DNA from: Cyanobium sp. Tous-M-B4
Lineage (GTDB): Bacteria; Cyanobacteriota; Cyanobacteriia; PCC-6307; Cyanobiaceae
Assembly: GCF_024345395.1 (NCBI RefSeq)
Contig: NZ_JAGQBA010000001.1
Coordinates: 310,001 to 374,000 of the forward strand
Reading direction: 5' to 3'
Length of the DNA stretch: 64,000 nucleotides
Below the pieces are notes generated by a model. It worked only from the letters and a program-made list of their open reading frames with translations, ran no database searches and was not told the origin of the DNA. Position 1 is the stretch's first letter. Every line of letters begins with the position of its first letter. A program made the translations under genes and the position numbers. Shown here piece by piece: positions 1-9,377 of this stretch.

Positions 1-614
1 CGATGGGAAAGCTCCCGGCTGATCCGCCGCATCTTCGACAGCTTTTCGCTGATGTGAATCGGCAAACGAATCGTGCGGGCGCTGTTGTCGATCGCCCGGG
101 TCATCCCTTGACGGATCCACCAATAGGCGTAGGTCGAAAATTTGTAGCCCATTGCTGGGTCGAACTTGTCAACAGCTCTCTCTAGGCCGATCGCCCCTTC
201 TTGCACCAGATCCAGCAGCTCCAGCCCCTGGTTTTGATATTTCTTGGCGACGCTCACCACCAGGCGCAGGTTGGCGGCCATCATGCGATCGCGGGCCCGC
301 TGGGCCATGCGCAGCTGGCGCTTGTGCTTGGGGGTGTGCTCCCCTGCAGGCAGCTCCAGCAGGCGTTTGCCGGCCTGCACGTGGTGGGCCAGCTCAATTT
401 CTTCGGCGGCCGTGAGCAGCGGCACCCGGCCAATGGTGCCTAGATACCAGCCAATTGAATCGGCACTAAGCCGGCCTCCGGCTTTTGGGCCTGTGGCGCG
501 TGCCTTTGCAGACGCAGATTTGCTAGCAGCAGCATTTGGCGCCATCAAAGATGGCGACTGCTTCGAGGCGTTGCTGTCAACAACGTCTGAAGCGGATTGC
601 AAAGGCGTCCCCAC
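1..614 (-). CDS. group-2 RNA polymerase sigma-70 factor, C-terminus cut by window edge
   Basis: Alternative sigma factor of the cyanobacterial group-2 type, which directs RNA polymerase to a subset of promoters. About 204 codons are inside the window. After an Ala/Ser-rich N-terminus comes a region 1.2 segment ([18 protein letters not shown]), then region 2 with [29 protein letters not shown] and the -10 recognition helix [14 protein letters not shown], and the start of region 3. Regions 3 and 4 lie beyond base 1. I chose the GTG at 614-612 because a perfect GGAGG lies 7 bases upstream; an internal ATG at 545 lacks this. It lies downstream of ppk on the same strand after a gap of about 96 bases. 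A different, complete group-2 sigma gene is at 61-62 kb. The family is certain; which paralogue (sigB, sigC, sigD...) cannot be told. Confidence 0.93.
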   Translation of the reverse strand, partial: MGTPLQSASDVVDSNASKQSPSLMAPNAAASKSASAKARATGPKAGGRLSADSIGWYLGTIGRVPLLTAAEEIELAHHVQAGKRLLELPAGEHTPKHKRQLRMAQRARDRMMAANLRLVVSVAKKYQNQGLELLDLVQEGAIGLERAVDKFDPAMGYKFSTYAYWWIRQGMTRAIDNSARTIRLPIHISEKLSKMRRISRELSH

Positions 615-621
615 ACCCCAG

Positions 622-626
622 CCTCC
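622..626 (-). promoter_or_regulatory. ribosome binding site deciding the GTG start of the sigma factor
   Basis: The minus strand reads GGAGG, then 7 bases, then GTG at 614-612. This is the best Shine-Dalgarno match in the 5' part of the open frame and adds 23 residues before the first ATG. Confidence 0.7.
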
Positions 627-710
627 GTATTGGATTTGGCTGGAATGTAGCACTGTTGCGTTGGTTGTAACTCCTTGATTTGGAAGAATTCCTGTATGGA
701 TTGCTGCTGA

Positions 711-2849
711 TTAAGCCACCAAACCGCCGCGCCAGCGACGCATCATCTCCCGCTGAACCAGATGTTGTTCGCCTTCGAGCTGTCGTTGACTGAACTTTCC
801 TTGATTGTCCATGTGCCAGGCACTGGTGTCATTCAGGTAGAGATCGATGACCTGCTCAAGCTGATGGCGCAGTTTTGGATCTTCGATCGGGGCTACCGCT
901 TCAACTCGTCTGTCCAGGTTGCGTGACATCCAGTCGGCGCTGCCAAAGAAAAGTTCGGGCTCGCCGCCATTGCAAAACCAAAACAGTCGCGAGTGTTCAA
1001 GGAAGCGACCGATCACACTCACAACCTGGATGTTGTCGCTGATGCCCTCCAGTTGGGGCCGCAGGCTGCACATGCCACGCACCACCAGCTCGATCATGAC
1101 GCCGGCCTGAGAGGCCTCGTAGAGCAGGGCGATGATCGCCGGATCCACCAGGGCATTCATTTTTGCTCGGATATGGCCGCCCCTGCCGGCCTGGGCATGT
1201 TCGATTTCGCGGCGGATCAAGCCTTCCATGCGGCTGCGCAGCGTCACTGGAGCCACCAGTAGGCGGCGGAAGCTTTGCTGTTTTGAGAAGCCGGTGAGGT
1301 AGTTGAACAACTCCACTAGGTCGGCGCCGAATTCCGGCCTGGCCGTGAGCAGGCCGATATCGGTGTAGAGGCTGGAGGTTTTGGAGTTGTAGTTGCCCGT
1401 ACCTATATGCACGTAGCTGTTGAGGCGCTCCTTCTCCTTGCGAACTACCAGCAGGATTTTCGTGTGGGTCTTCAGGCCCAGCACGCCGTAGACGACGTGC
1501 ACCCCAGATGCCTCCAACTGCTTAGCCCACTGGATGTTGTTGTCTTCATCGAAGCGGGCTTTTAATTCAACAAGGGCCATCACCTGCTTGCCGTTTTCGG
1601 CGGCCCGGATCAGTGCTGCCACCACCGCTGAATCCTTAGAGGTGCGGTAGAGGGTCATCTTGATGGCCAATACCGAGGGGTCATCGGCGGCCTGGTTGAG
1701 GAATTCCTCTACCGATGTGGAAAACAGGTCGTAGGGGTGATGCAGCAGCACATCTCCCCGGCGGATCACCGAGAAGATGCTTTCAAACTCCTCCGCCTTG
1801 ATAGAGCCGTCTTCCAGCTGGCTCTTCTGGGTGCGGGCCAGGGCTGGTGTGGTGCGGCCCTTGTGGGCCTTCTCCTTGAGCTGGGGCAAGGGAATGGCCA
1901 GCAGGCTCATCAGATCGTCGAGACCCAGGGGTCCGTTGATCCGGTAAACGTCTTCCGCCTCGACGGCGGTGCCTTCCATCAGCAGCTGCACCACCGCTTC
2001 CGGCATCTCATCGGCCACCTCCAGCCGCACCACCTCACCGCCTCGGCGGCGTTTGCGTAGGCCCTCCTCAAGAGCCTCCATCAGATCGTCGGCCTCTAGG
2101 TCGCGCAACTCCAGGTCGGCGTCGCGGGTGACGCGGAAGAAGTAATGCCCCTCCACATGCATGCCTGGGAACAGCAGGCCGAGGTTGAACGCCACCACCT
2201 GCTCGAGAGGCACGGCCGTGTAGACGGCTTCGGGTTGCTTGCCGCTCAGGTGGGGGGGGATCTGGACGAAGCGGGGCAGGTTTTTCTGCGGCACCTTCAC
2301 CCGGGCGAATTCCTGCTGACCCGTATCGGGGTCGCGCACCAGGGCGGCCACGTTGAGGCTCAGGTTGCTGATGAAGGGAAAGGGGTGGGAGGGATCTACC
2401 GCCAGGGGGGTGAGAACCGGGAAAATGGCGCCCTGGAAGTAGGCGTTGAGCCAATCGCGTTGGGCTGCGTTGAGGTTGGCGTAGTCGGTGAGGTGAACGC
2501 CGTAGTCGGACAGATGGCTTTTAAGGGAATGGCGGTAGTGCTGCTGCTGCATTTCCAGCAGGGGGCGCAGCTTGGTGCGAATCGCCTGAAGCTGTTGTTG
2601 GGCGGTGAGTCCGTCATCACTGAGACTGCTCACCCCGGCATCTATCTGGGATTTCAGCGAGGCCACCCTCACCATGAAGAATTCATCGAGGTTGTTGCTG
2701 AAAATGGCGCTGAACTTCGCCTGCTCAAGTAGCGGCGTGCGCTCGTCTAGGGCTTGTGCCAGCACCCGGTAGTTGAACTCCAGCCAGCTCAGTTCTCGGT
2801 TGATATAAAGCTCGGGAGCTAGCTGGGTTTCAGCCGTTGATTCCGCCAT
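711..2849 (-). CDS. ppk: polyphosphate kinase
   Basis: Polyphosphate kinase 1 reversibly polymerises the gamma-phosphate of ATP into inorganic polyphosphate, the main phosphate store of cyanobacteria. The 712 residues match the family length. Visible marks are the N-terminal YINRELSWLEFNYRVL and NNLDEFFMVRV, HHPYDLF in the core, the catalytic-histidine motif HIGTGNYN (His481, matching E. coli His435), the preceding KTHTKILLV strand, and the second phospholipase-D-like half with LEHSRLFWF and FGSADWMSRNLDRR. It lies 38 bases downstream of the MFS gene and upstream of the sigma factor on the same strand, so co-transcription is possible. The start ATG has an AGGGTG about 5 bases upstream. Confidence 0.97.
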   Translation of the reverse strand: MAESTAETQLAPELYINRELSWLEFNYRVLAQALDERTPLLEQAKFSAIFSNNLDEFFMVRVASLKSQIDAGVSSLSDDGLTAQQQLQAIRTKLRPLLEMQQQHYRHSLKSHLSDYGVHLTDYANLNAAQRDWLNAYFQGAIFPVLTPLAVDPSHPFPFISNLSLNVAALVRDPDTGQQEFARVKVPQKNLPRFVQIPPHLSGKQPEAVYTAVPLEQVVAFNLGLLFPGMHVEGHYFFRVTRDADLELRDLEADDLMEALEEGLRKRRRGGEVVRLEVADEMPEAVVQLLMEGTAVEAEDVYRINGPLGLDDLMSLLAIPLPQLKEKAHKGRTTPALARTQKSQLEDGSIKAEEFESIFSVIRRGDVLLHHPYDLFSTSVEEFLNQAADDPSVLAIKMTLYRTSKDSAVVAALIRAAENGKQVMALVELKARFDEDNNIQWAKQLEASGVHVVYGVLGLKTHTKILLVVRKEKERLNSYVHIGTGNYNSKTSSLYTDIGLLTARPEFGADLVELFNYLTGFSKQQSFRRLLVAPVTLRSRMEGLIRREIEHAQAGRGGHIRAKMNALVDPAIIALLYEASQAGVMIELVVRGMCSLRPQLEGISDNIQVVSVIGRFLEHSRLFWFCNGGEPELFFGSADWMSRNLDRRVEAVAPIEDPKLRHQLEQVIDLYLNDTSAWHMDNQGKFSQRQLEGEQHLVQREMMRRWRGGLVA

Positions 2850-2887
2850 GCCGCACCCTGGCTGTGATTAGCGGCAACGTAGCAATC

Positions 2888-4159
2888 TCAACTGTCCGAT
2901 CCGTGTAGTCCTGCTGTCATTGCCGCGTTTCGGCCCGGAAGACCACCGGCCACCAGCAGGGCCACCCCCACTAGCAAGGCGATGCCAAGCCAGAAGGGGC
3001 TTTGGCGTCCGGTGGTTTCGTAGGCCAGGCCCGCCAGCGGTGGGCCAACAAAGCTGCCCAGGCTCTGCAGCCCCTGGAGGCTGCCCAGGGCGGCGCCCTG
3101 GCCTTCGCTGTCGAGTCGGCGAGATACCAGGCTGCGCAGGCAGGGGGTGACCAGTCCGGTGCCGAGGGCCAGGATCGCCACGGCGCTGAATACCACCGGT
3201 TGAGCGTTGGCCCGGGTGGCCAGGGGAATCAGCAGGCAGCCGGCGATCACAAAGCCCAGGCCTGCCAGGGTGAGGCGCCATTCGCCGAAGCGCTTCACCA
3301 GCGGGCCGATCAGGCCGCCCTGCACCACGGTGGCGACTACTCCCACCACCAGGAAAGCTGAGGCCGCGAGGCCGGGGCCCCAGTTGAAAGCCTGCTTGAA
3401 ATAGAGCACCAGCACGGCGGTGAAGCCGTTGAAGGCAAGGAAAAACAGAAAAAATGCCACGCAAAGGCGCCGCACCTGGGGGTTGGTGAACACCCGTTGC
3501 AAGGCGGCAAAGGGGTTGAGATCCCGTTTGCGCGGCATGGCCCGGCGTGCTTCTGGAGGGTGGGTTTCCGGCAGCACGGTGAGCACCAGCACCAGGTTGA
3601 GCACGGCGATCGCTACGGCAACGAGCAGCGGCAGGGTGACGTTGATCTGGCCGAGCAGCCCGCCTAGGGCGGGGCCAAGAATGAAGCCAAGGCCAAAGGC
3701 CACCCCGATTAGGCCGAAGGCCTTAGCCCGTTTTTCCGGTGGCGAGATGTCGGCGAGCACGGCGCTAGCTGTGGCGGCGGTGCCGCCGCTCACCCCATCG
3801 ATCAGCCGAGCGCCGAACAGCAGGGCCAGGGGCAACCCGGCGGCCTGGGCGGCGGGCCAGAGGCTGGCCCAGGGCAGGCTGATGGTGAGGGCAAACAGGG
3901 CCAAGCCCAGCACCGAGCCCGCCACACAGACACTGATTACCGGTTTGCGGCCGTAGCGATCGCTGAGGGCACCGATCAGGGGCGTGAAGGCGAACTGGGC
4001 TATGGCGTAGCTGCCCGCCAGCAGGCCCAGCACCCGGCCATCGCTGGTGAAGCCCGCCAGCAAAAAGGGCAGCAGCGGAAACACAATGCTTTCCCCCAGC
4101 CGGTCGTTCAGCAGGGTGAGGAAGGCGCAGAAGAAGGTGGAGGGGCGGCTCCAGCGCAT
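2888..4159 (-). CDS. MFS transporter, TetA-like drug/metabolite exporter
   Basis: Inner-membrane antiporter of the major facilitator superfamily, 423 residues with about 12 hydrophobic segments. The loop after helix 2 carries the MFS motif A variant GALSDRYGRKPV, and the order of helices resembles the TetA/multidrug (DHA1) group: the N-terminus reads FFCAFLTLLNDRLGESIVFPLLPFLL. Proton-driven export of a small molecule is inferred from the family; nothing shows the substrate. The start ATG at 4159 has GAGG about 8 bases upstream. It is divergent from the thioredoxin-fold gene at 4211 and precedes ppk. Confidence 0.85.
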   Translation of the reverse strand: MRWSRPSTFFCAFLTLLNDRLGESIVFPLLPFLLAGFTSDGRVLGLLAGSYAIAQFAFTPLIGALSDRYGRKPVISVCVAGSVLGLALFALTISLPWASLWPAAQAAGLPLALLFGARLIDGVSGGTAATASAVLADISPPEKRAKAFGLIGVAFGLGFILGPALGGLLGQINVTLPLLVAVAIAVLNLVLVLTVLPETHPPEARRAMPRKRDLNPFAALQRVFTNPQVRRLCVAFFLFFLAFNGFTAVLVLYFKQAFNWGPGLAASAFLVVGVVATVVQGGLIGPLVKRFGEWRLTLAGLGFVIAGCLLIPLATRANAQPVVFSAVAILALGTGLVTPCLRSLVSRRLDSEGQGAALGSLQGLQSLGSFVGPPLAGLAYETTGRQSPFWLGIALLVGVALLVAGGLPGRNAAMTAGLHGSDS

Positions 4160-4210
4160 GGGGCAAGCCTCAGGGCACTGCCTACAGTTGAACCCATCAG
4201 CTGTTCCGAT

Positions 4211-4849
4211 GTGTCACCCCAGCCGCTGGAACTGCCGCCGGAACTGCAGAGCAGCCGGATCGTGGTGATCTCAGACTTCAACTGTCCCTACTGCTTCACC
4301 CTCAACGAGTGGCTGAATCAGCTGGGGGTGGCTGAGCGGGTGTACTGGGTGGGGGTGGAGCACAAATCCCACCTGCCGTTCGATTTCTCCGCCACCAACC
4401 AACCGGACGATCACACCACCCTGCTCAAGGAGGTGGCCGACGTGCAGCGCCGCGCGCCTGAGGTGGAGGTTCAGCTGCCGCCGGTGTGGGTCAACTCCCA
4501 CCAGGCGCTGCTGCTGCAGGCTGCCGTGGAAGCCGATGAACCCGCCCTGGCGGCGCCCCTGCGCACGGCGATCTTTCGCTCCTTCTGGCGCGATCAGCGC
4601 AACATTGCCAACGCCCAACAGCTCCACCACTGCCAGCAGCAGGCAGGGGTTGAGCCCGATCCGGAGCGGTTTCTCGACCCCAAAGCCTTGGCTCGGCTCA
4701 GCACCTGGTGGCGTCAGGAGCTCGACCGCATTCCCTGCATGCTTGCCCCCACCGGCGCGCGTCACCTGGGGCTGCAGGACCGGGCGGCCGTTGAGGCGTT
4801 TGTGCTGGGGGCCCTTCACGATCCCCCCGCCGGTCCTGCCTGCCGATGA
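4211..4849 (+). CDS. DsbA-family thioredoxin-fold protein with CPYC motif
   Basis: Cytoplasmic protein (no signal peptide) of 212 residues with a DsbA/FrnE-like thioredoxin fold. An early beta strand (RIVVISDFN) leads straight into CPYC at residues 25-28, the usual redox-active CxxC site, followed by a long helical insertion and a late IPCMLAPTGARH segment where DsbA-like proteins have their cis-proline loop. It could be a disulfide oxidoreductase or act like 2-hydroxychromene-2-carboxylate isomerase, which shares this fold. The start is GTG at 4211; no in-frame ATG is close upstream. Its stop overlaps the next gene by 4 bases (ATGA), so the two are translationally coupled. Confidence 0.7.
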   Translation: MSPQPLELPPELQSSRIVVISDFNCPYCFTLNEWLNQLGVAERVYWVGVEHKSHLPFDFSATNQPDDHTTLLKEVADVQRRAPEVEVQLPPVWVNSHQALLLQAAVEADEPALAAPLRTAIFRSFWRDQRNIANAQQLHHCQQQAGVEPDPERFLDPKALARLSTWWRQELDRIPCMLAPTGARHLGLQDRAAVEAFVLGALHDPPAGPACR

Positions 4850-7035
4850 GCGCCTGTTCTGCCGAGGATCGGCAGCGCCTGGAGCGGGAGATCCGGCGGC
4901 TGCGCCATGAACTCCAGCAGGCGGTTCATGCGTTACCCCACCTGCGCCAGATGGTGCAGTTCAGCGGCGACCTGCTGATCCTGGCAGGGGCCGGTGGGCG
5001 GATCCTGGAGGCCAATGGCCGTCTGGCCGAGGCCCTGGGGGTGCCCCAGCACGCGCTCTACGGCCAGTCGCTACAGCAGTGGATGCCCAATCCTGGCCAG
5101 GTCCGCCTGTTGGAGGAGCGGCTGGCGGCCACGGCTGAGCCCGTGCCGCTGCGGATGGAGCTGGACCTGCAGCCCTTGCAGGGGGAGCCGCTGGCCCTGG
5201 AGCTCGAAGCCCACCCGCTGCTCCAGCAGGGTGAACCCCGCTGGACCCTGGCGCTGCGCGACATCGGCGTGCGCCGCCAGCTCGAGAGCAGCGAAACGGC
5301 CCGTCAGGTGCAGGCCAGCCTGCTCGCCTCGCTGGGTAGCAGTGAGGCTCGCTACAGGGCGTTGGTATCCCAGCTGGCGGATGGTCTCGGCCAGATCGAT
5401 TCGGGAACCAGGCTGTTGTTCGCCAATCCCGCTCTGCATCGCATCCTGGCGGTGGCGCAAGGGGAGCTGCAGGGTCGGCGGCTGCTGGAGTTCCTCACGC
5501 CCCAGGGGCGGGGGGCCTTCGAGCAGATCTGGGGAGCGGTGCTGGCTGGCCAGGAGCGTCGGATCACCCTGCCGCTGCTGGCGGCCGACGGCAGGGCGCA
5601 TCAGGTTGAGATGACCCTGCAGCCTCCCCCCCCCGGCGACACGGAGCCGGATCGAACCCGGGCGGTGGGCCTCTTGCTTCGAGATGTCACCGACCTGACC
5701 CGCGCCCTCGACGAGCTGACCGCCCTCGCCTTTCACGACCCTCTGACGGGTCTGGTCAATCTGGAAGGCTGCCGTCGCGAGTTGGAGCCCCGGTTGGCCC
5801 AGGCCGGGGGCCCTTCGTGGTTGGTGCTCTGGCTCGACCTCGATGGCTTCCGCCGGGTCAACCACAGCTTCGGGCGGGAGGTGGGCGATGGGTTGCTGCA
5901 GGCCGTGGCCAACGGTCTGCGGGCCTGGGCAGGGCCCTCCGATCTGCTGGCTCGACTCGGTGGGGATGAGTTTGCGCTGGTGCGGGAGCTTCCAGGCCCT
6001 GCCGATGATCCGGTGGCCCTAGGCCGCCAGGCCGAAGCGGTGCTGGGCGAGCTGCGGGTTGTCCTCAGCCAGCTGCCGGTTGGGGATGAGCTGGCTCCCA
6101 TGGCCCTGGGATTCAGTGCCGGTTACAGCCTGGCGCCGCTCCATGGCGACCAGGTTGAAGCGCTCTTGCAGGGGGCGGCCACCGCTCTCAGCCGCGCCCG
6201 TGAGGTGGCCCCGGGCACCGCCCTGGCCTATGAGCCCAGGTACACCACCCGCCTGCGTCGGGAGATGGCGCTGGAGGCGCGCCTGCATCGGGCCTTGGGC
6301 GACGGGGCGTTGCGGTTGGTGTACCAGCCCCAGTACGACGGCAGTGGTTGTTTCCTGGGCGCGGAGGCCTTGTTGCGCTGGGACGACCCGATCCATGGAG
6401 CCGTGCCCCCGGCGCGGTTTGTGGCCCTGGCTGAGCGCACCAACCTGATCCATCCGCTGGGCCAGTGGGTGCTGGAGGAAGCCTGCCGGCAGCTGCGGGC
6501 CTGGCTGGATGAGGGCCTGCAGATCCCCCGGCTGGCTGTGAATCTCTCGCCGCGCCAGTTTGAGCTCACCCTGCCGCCCTTGGTCGATCAGGTGACCGCC
6601 CTGCTAGCTCGCCATCGCCTGCCAGCGGGACTGCTGGAGTTGGAGATCACCGAAACCTGCATCCTGCCGGCGGCGGGCGTGACCGCCCAAGTGCAGGACC
6701 TGGCGGCCCTGGGCGTGAGGCTGGCCCTCGATGACTTCGGCACCGGTTATTCCTCCCTGTCGGTGCTTAATCGCCTGCCTCTGCACAAGTTGAAGATCGA
6801 CCGCAGCTTCATCCAGCACCTCGAAACCAGTGACTCAGCCCGCACGATCGTGAGGACTGCCCTCGCCATGGGTCGGGGCCTCGGCCTGGAGACCCTGGCA
6901 GAGGGCTTGGAGACCGCCGGCCAGCTGGCGGTACTGGAGGCGTTGGGCTGCGATGTCTACCAGGGGTACTGGTTCAGTCATCCCCTTGAGGTGGAGGCCT
7001 TTGAGGCGCTTTTGCGAACCCCCATGCAGGCTTAA
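4846..7035 (+). CDS. PAS-PAS-GGDEF-EAL bifunctional c-di-GMP protein
   Basis: Signalling protein of 729 residues with no membrane segment. Order: N-terminal coiled-coil (about 1-25), PAS-like domain (30-140), second PAS (170-270), GGDEF (290-450), EAL (465-725). The GGDEF signature is intact at residues 372-376, but the I-site RxxD upstream is GPSD, so feedback inhibition by c-di-GMP is probably lost. The EAL domain keeps EAL at 507-509, LEITET, and DDFGTGYSS from 629, the metal and catalytic residues of a working phosphodiesterase. It may therefore make and degrade c-di-GMP in the cytoplasm, with the PAS domains sensing light, redox or a ligand. Coupling to the upstream CxxC protein suggests, but does not prove, a redox input. 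Confidence 0.9.
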   Translation: MSACSAEDRQRLEREIRRLRHELQQAVHALPHLRQMVQFSGDLLILAGAGGRILEANGRLAEALGVPQHALYGQSLQQWMPNPGQVRLLEERLAATAEPVPLRMELDLQPLQGEPLALELEAHPLLQQGEPRWTLALRDIGVRRQLESSETARQVQASLLASLGSSEARYRALVSQLADGLGQIDSGTRLLFANPALHRILAVAQGELQGRRLLEFLTPQGRGAFEQIWGAVLAGQERRITLPLLAADGRAHQVEMTLQPPPPGDTEPDRTRAVGLLLRDVTDLTRALDELTALAFHDPLTGLVNLEGCRRELEPRLAQAGGPSWLVLWLDLDGFRRVNHSFGREVGDGLLQAVANGLRAWAGPSDLLARLGGDEFALVRELPGPADDPVALGRQAEAVLGELRVVLSQLPVGDELAPMALGFSAGYSLAPLHGDQVEALLQGAATALSRAREVAPGTALAYEPRYTTRLRREMALEARLHRALGDGALRLVYQPQYDGSGCFLGAEALLRWDDPIHGAVPPARFVALAERTNLIHPLGQWVLEEACRQLRAWLDEGLQIPRLAVNLSPRQFELTLPPLVDQVTALLARHRLPAGLLELEITETCILPAAGVTAQVQDLAALGVRLALDDFGTGYSSLSVLNRLPLHKLKIDRSFIQHLETSDSARTIVRTALAMGRGLGLETLAEGLETAGQLAVLEALGCDVYQGYWFSHPLEVEAFEALLRTPMQA

Positions 7036-7065
7036 GGCCACACCGATCAGGCGGCCGGCTGCCGC

Positions 7066-7536
7066 TCATGGAGCCTTGATTTGTGGACAGGGGTTGGGGC
7101 CGAACATGCCGCTCAGTTTCTGGCTGCCCATCGCATAGATCTGCTGGGCCTGGGCCGGGTTGCCCTGGGCGCCCTGCAGCTTGCTCGCAAACTCCTGGCA
7201 TGCCTGAGCCTGCTGGGGATTGGTGGGCTTGGTGGTGACTGGTGAGGTGGCTGGTGCAGGTGCCGGGGTAGCTGGAGCAGCTGCGGTGGGTGCAGGAATG
7301 TCGCCACAGGGGTTTTCGCCGAAGGTTTCGACCAGCTTCAGCACTCCCTGCTGGTACACCAGTTGGGCCTGCTGGGGATTGCTGGATGCGGCCTGGAGTT
7401 TGCCGGCGAATTCCTGGCAGGCCTTGCGTTCCTGGGCGCGGCGCAGCAGCGGGCCGGCCTGGGCGTTGGGTGGCGCCAGGGGGGCGAGGCCGGCGGCCAG
7501 GAGTAGCAGGACCGGGATGGTGCGGCGAGCGGTCAT
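7066..7536 (-). CDS. secreted protein with duplicated 38-residue Cys-bounded module
   Basis: Unrecognised protein of 156 residues. Residues 1-27 form a signal peptide ending near NAQA. The mature part holds two copies of one module, Cys40-Cys77 and Cys113-Cys150, both starting CQEFA.KLQ and ending FG.NPC, joined by a Pro/Ala/Thr-rich linker. By eye 23 of 38 positions are identical. Each module has one Cys at each end, which suits one disulfide per module. No enzyme motif is visible, so a small periplasmic binding or structural role is likelier than catalysis. It is convergent with the PAS-GGDEF-EAL gene and divergent from moaC. Confidence 0.75.
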   Translation of the reverse strand: MTARRTIPVLLLLAAGLAPLAPPNAQAGPLLRRAQERKACQEFAGKLQAASSNPQQAQLVYQQGVLKLVETFGENPCGDIPAPTAAAPATPAPAPATSPVTTKPTNPQQAQACQEFASKLQGAQGNPAQAQQIYAMGSQKLSGMFGPNPCPQIKAP

Positions 7537-7635
7537 TACGAGGGGGAAGCGACCCTCACGTTATGGGGGGAGGTGAGGACGGTTGGCGCCGGGCCATCCA
7601 TGCTTGGGCCTGGCTCCCGGTTTGAAGAGGAGGAG

Positions 7636-8121
7636 ATGACAGCACCCCAGTTGAGCCACCTCAATGCCGCCGGCGAGGTGCACATGGTGGAGGTGGGCGA
7701 GCGCCCGGCCAGTCGCCGCGAGGCCACGGCTGAGGGGTTCATCAGCATGGAGGCGGCCACCCTGGCCCTGGTGCTGGAGGGCCGCGCCCCCAAGGGGGAT
7801 GTGCTGGCGGTGGCGCGGGTGGCGGCGATCCAGGCTGCTAAGCGCACCTGGGAACTGATTCCGCTCTGCCACCCGATCGCCCTCAGCGGCGTGAGTGTGC
7901 AGCTCGAGCCCGCCGCCAATGGCAGTGGCCTGCGGCTGCTAGCCACCGCCCGCACCATCGGCCCCACCGGCGTGGAGATGGAGGCGCTCACGGCCGTGCA
8001 GGTGGGCCTGCTCACCCTCTACGACATGCTCAAATCCGCCGATCCAGCCATGACCATCGGTCCGGTGCGGCTGCTGGCCAAGAGTGGCGGCCGCGGTGGG
8101 GAGTGGCAACGGCATGGGTGA
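7636..8121 (+). CDS. moaC: cyclic pyranopterin monophosphate synthase
   Basis: MoaC converts the MoaA product (3',8-cyclo-7,8-dihydro-GTP) into cyclic pyranopterin monophosphate, the first stable intermediate of molybdenum cofactor synthesis. The 161 residues match the family length. Diagnostic stretches are [10 protein letters not shown] and [16 protein letters not shown], followed by TLYDMLK, and the C-terminus reads SGGRGGEW. I chose the ATG at 7636 because an AGGAGG tract directly precedes it and the [10 protein letters not shown] start fits the family; an in-frame GTG at 7573 would add an unconserved tail. The stop overlaps moeA by 8 bases. Confidence 0.96.
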   Translation: MTAPQLSHLNAAGEVHMVEVGERPASRREATAEGFISMEAATLALVLEGRAPKGDVLAVARVAAIQAAKRTWELIPLCHPIALSGVSVQLEPAANGSGLRLLATARTIGPTGVEMEALTAVQVGLLTLYDMLKSADPAMTIGPVRLLAKSGGRGGEWQRHG

Positions 8122-9349
8122 ACCCTTCGGCCCGGAGGGCCTGCCGCTGGAGCTGGCCCGCGAGCGGATTCTGGAGCAGCTGCAGCCCCTGGGGCTGGTG
8201 GAACAGCTGCCCTTGGCGGCCTGTCTGGGCCGTATCACCGCTGAACCTGTGCTGGCGGCGGCAGCCGTGCCTGGTTTCTGGGCTTCGATCATGGATGGCT
8301 ACGCCATTGCCGGATCCGAGCAGCCGCTGGTGGGTGCCCGCTGGCGCCTGCGGGGCACTTCGGCCGCTGGTGCCCCCTATGGCGCGGCTTTGGCAGCGGG
8401 TGAGGCGGTGCGGATCCTCACCGGCGCCGTGGTGCCCCAGGGCAGTGGCCGGGTGCTACCCCAGGAGTTGGTGGGGGTGGAGGGGGATCAGCTGGAGCTG
8501 CTGAAACCCTGTGGTGCTCCCGTTTGGATCCGCGGGCCCGAGGAGGAGGCTGCTGCGGGGCAGGAGCTGGTGGCGGCGGGCCAGCGGCTGGGGGTGGCGG
8601 AGCTGGGACGCCTGGCCAGTTGCGGGGTGTGCCAGTTGACGGTGACCCAGCGGCCGCGGCTGGGTTTGCTGATCAGTGGTGATGAATTGCTCAGTCCCGG
8701 ATTGCTTCGGGGCCCCGGCCAGATCTGGGAGAGCAATTCGGTCCTGCTTGCCGCTTTGCTGGAGCAGCTGGGTTATGGGGTAACGCAGCAGCGGGTGGTA
8801 GCCGATCAGCCCGAGCCCCTGCGCCAGGCCCTGCGGGAGCTGGCGGCCGGCTGCGATGTGGTGGTGAGCACCGGCGGCGTCTCCGCTGGCGACAGCGACT
8901 GGATCCGTCAGTTGGTTGGGGAGCTGGGGGAGGTGCGCTTCTGGAAGCTGTTCCTTAAGCCCGGCCGGCCCTTTGCCTGGGGAGAGGTGGTCGGGGTGCC
9001 CTTTTTTGGGTTGCCGGGTAATCCGGTGGCGGCGGCGATCACGGCCCTGCAGTTGCTCTGGCCGGCGCTGCAGCGGTTGGAGGGTGGCGCGATTCAGGTG
9101 CTCCCCCGTCTGCGGGTGCGGCTGGATCAGGAGCTGCGGCGTGGCGCTGGGCGACCGGAGCTGGCCCGCGCCCGGTTGGTGGTGGCGGCCGATGGGGCTC
9201 TGCTGGCCAGGGTGGAGGGCTCCCAGGCCTCCTCCCGCATCGGCTCGCTGCAGGGGGCCGATCTGCTGCTGGAGATCCCGGCGGAGCTGGGCAATCTTGA
9301 GGCGGGAACGCAGCTCTGGGCCCAGCTGCTGCGGTTGCCGATCTTCTGA
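8114..9349 (+). CDS. moeA: molybdopterin molybdenumtransferase
   Basis: MoeA inserts molybdate into adenylylated molybdopterin. The protein has 411 residues. Marks of the family are SIMDGYAI near residue 55, [24 protein letters not shown] (the nucleotide-binding loop), KPGRPFAWG and [11 protein letters not shown]. The ATG at 8114 was preferred over the in-frame GTG at 8084 because it gives a normal N-terminus and has GGGGAG 11 bases upstream. It is translationally coupled to moaC by an 8-base overlap. Since narB is nearby, nitrate reductase is the obvious client of the cofactor. Confidence 0.96.
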   Translation: MGEPFGPEGLPLELARERILEQLQPLGLVEQLPLAACLGRITAEPVLAAAAVPGFWASIMDGYAIAGSEQPLVGARWRLRGTSAAGAPYGAALAAGEAVRILTGAVVPQGSGRVLPQELVGVEGDQLELLKPCGAPVWIRGPEEEAAAGQELVAAGQRLGVAELGRLASCGVCQLTVTQRPRLGLLISGDELLSPGLLRGPGQIWESNSVLLAALLEQLGYGVTQQRVVADQPEPLRQALRELAAGCDVVVSTGGVSAGDSDWIRQLVGELGEVRFWKLFLKPGRPFAWGEVVGVPFFGLPGNPVAAAITALQLLWPALQRLEGGAIQVLPRLRVRLDQELRRGAGRPELARARLVVAADGALLARVEGSQASSRIGSLQGADLLLEIPAELGNLEAGTQLWAQLLRLPIF

Positions 9350-9377
9350 GCCGCGTGCCGGCCGCGGCCCCAACTGC

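Noticed and set aside
8456-9373. Open frame of 305 codons opposite moeA
   Set aside because: Antisense to moeA, no family motif, Gln/Arg/Pro-rich.
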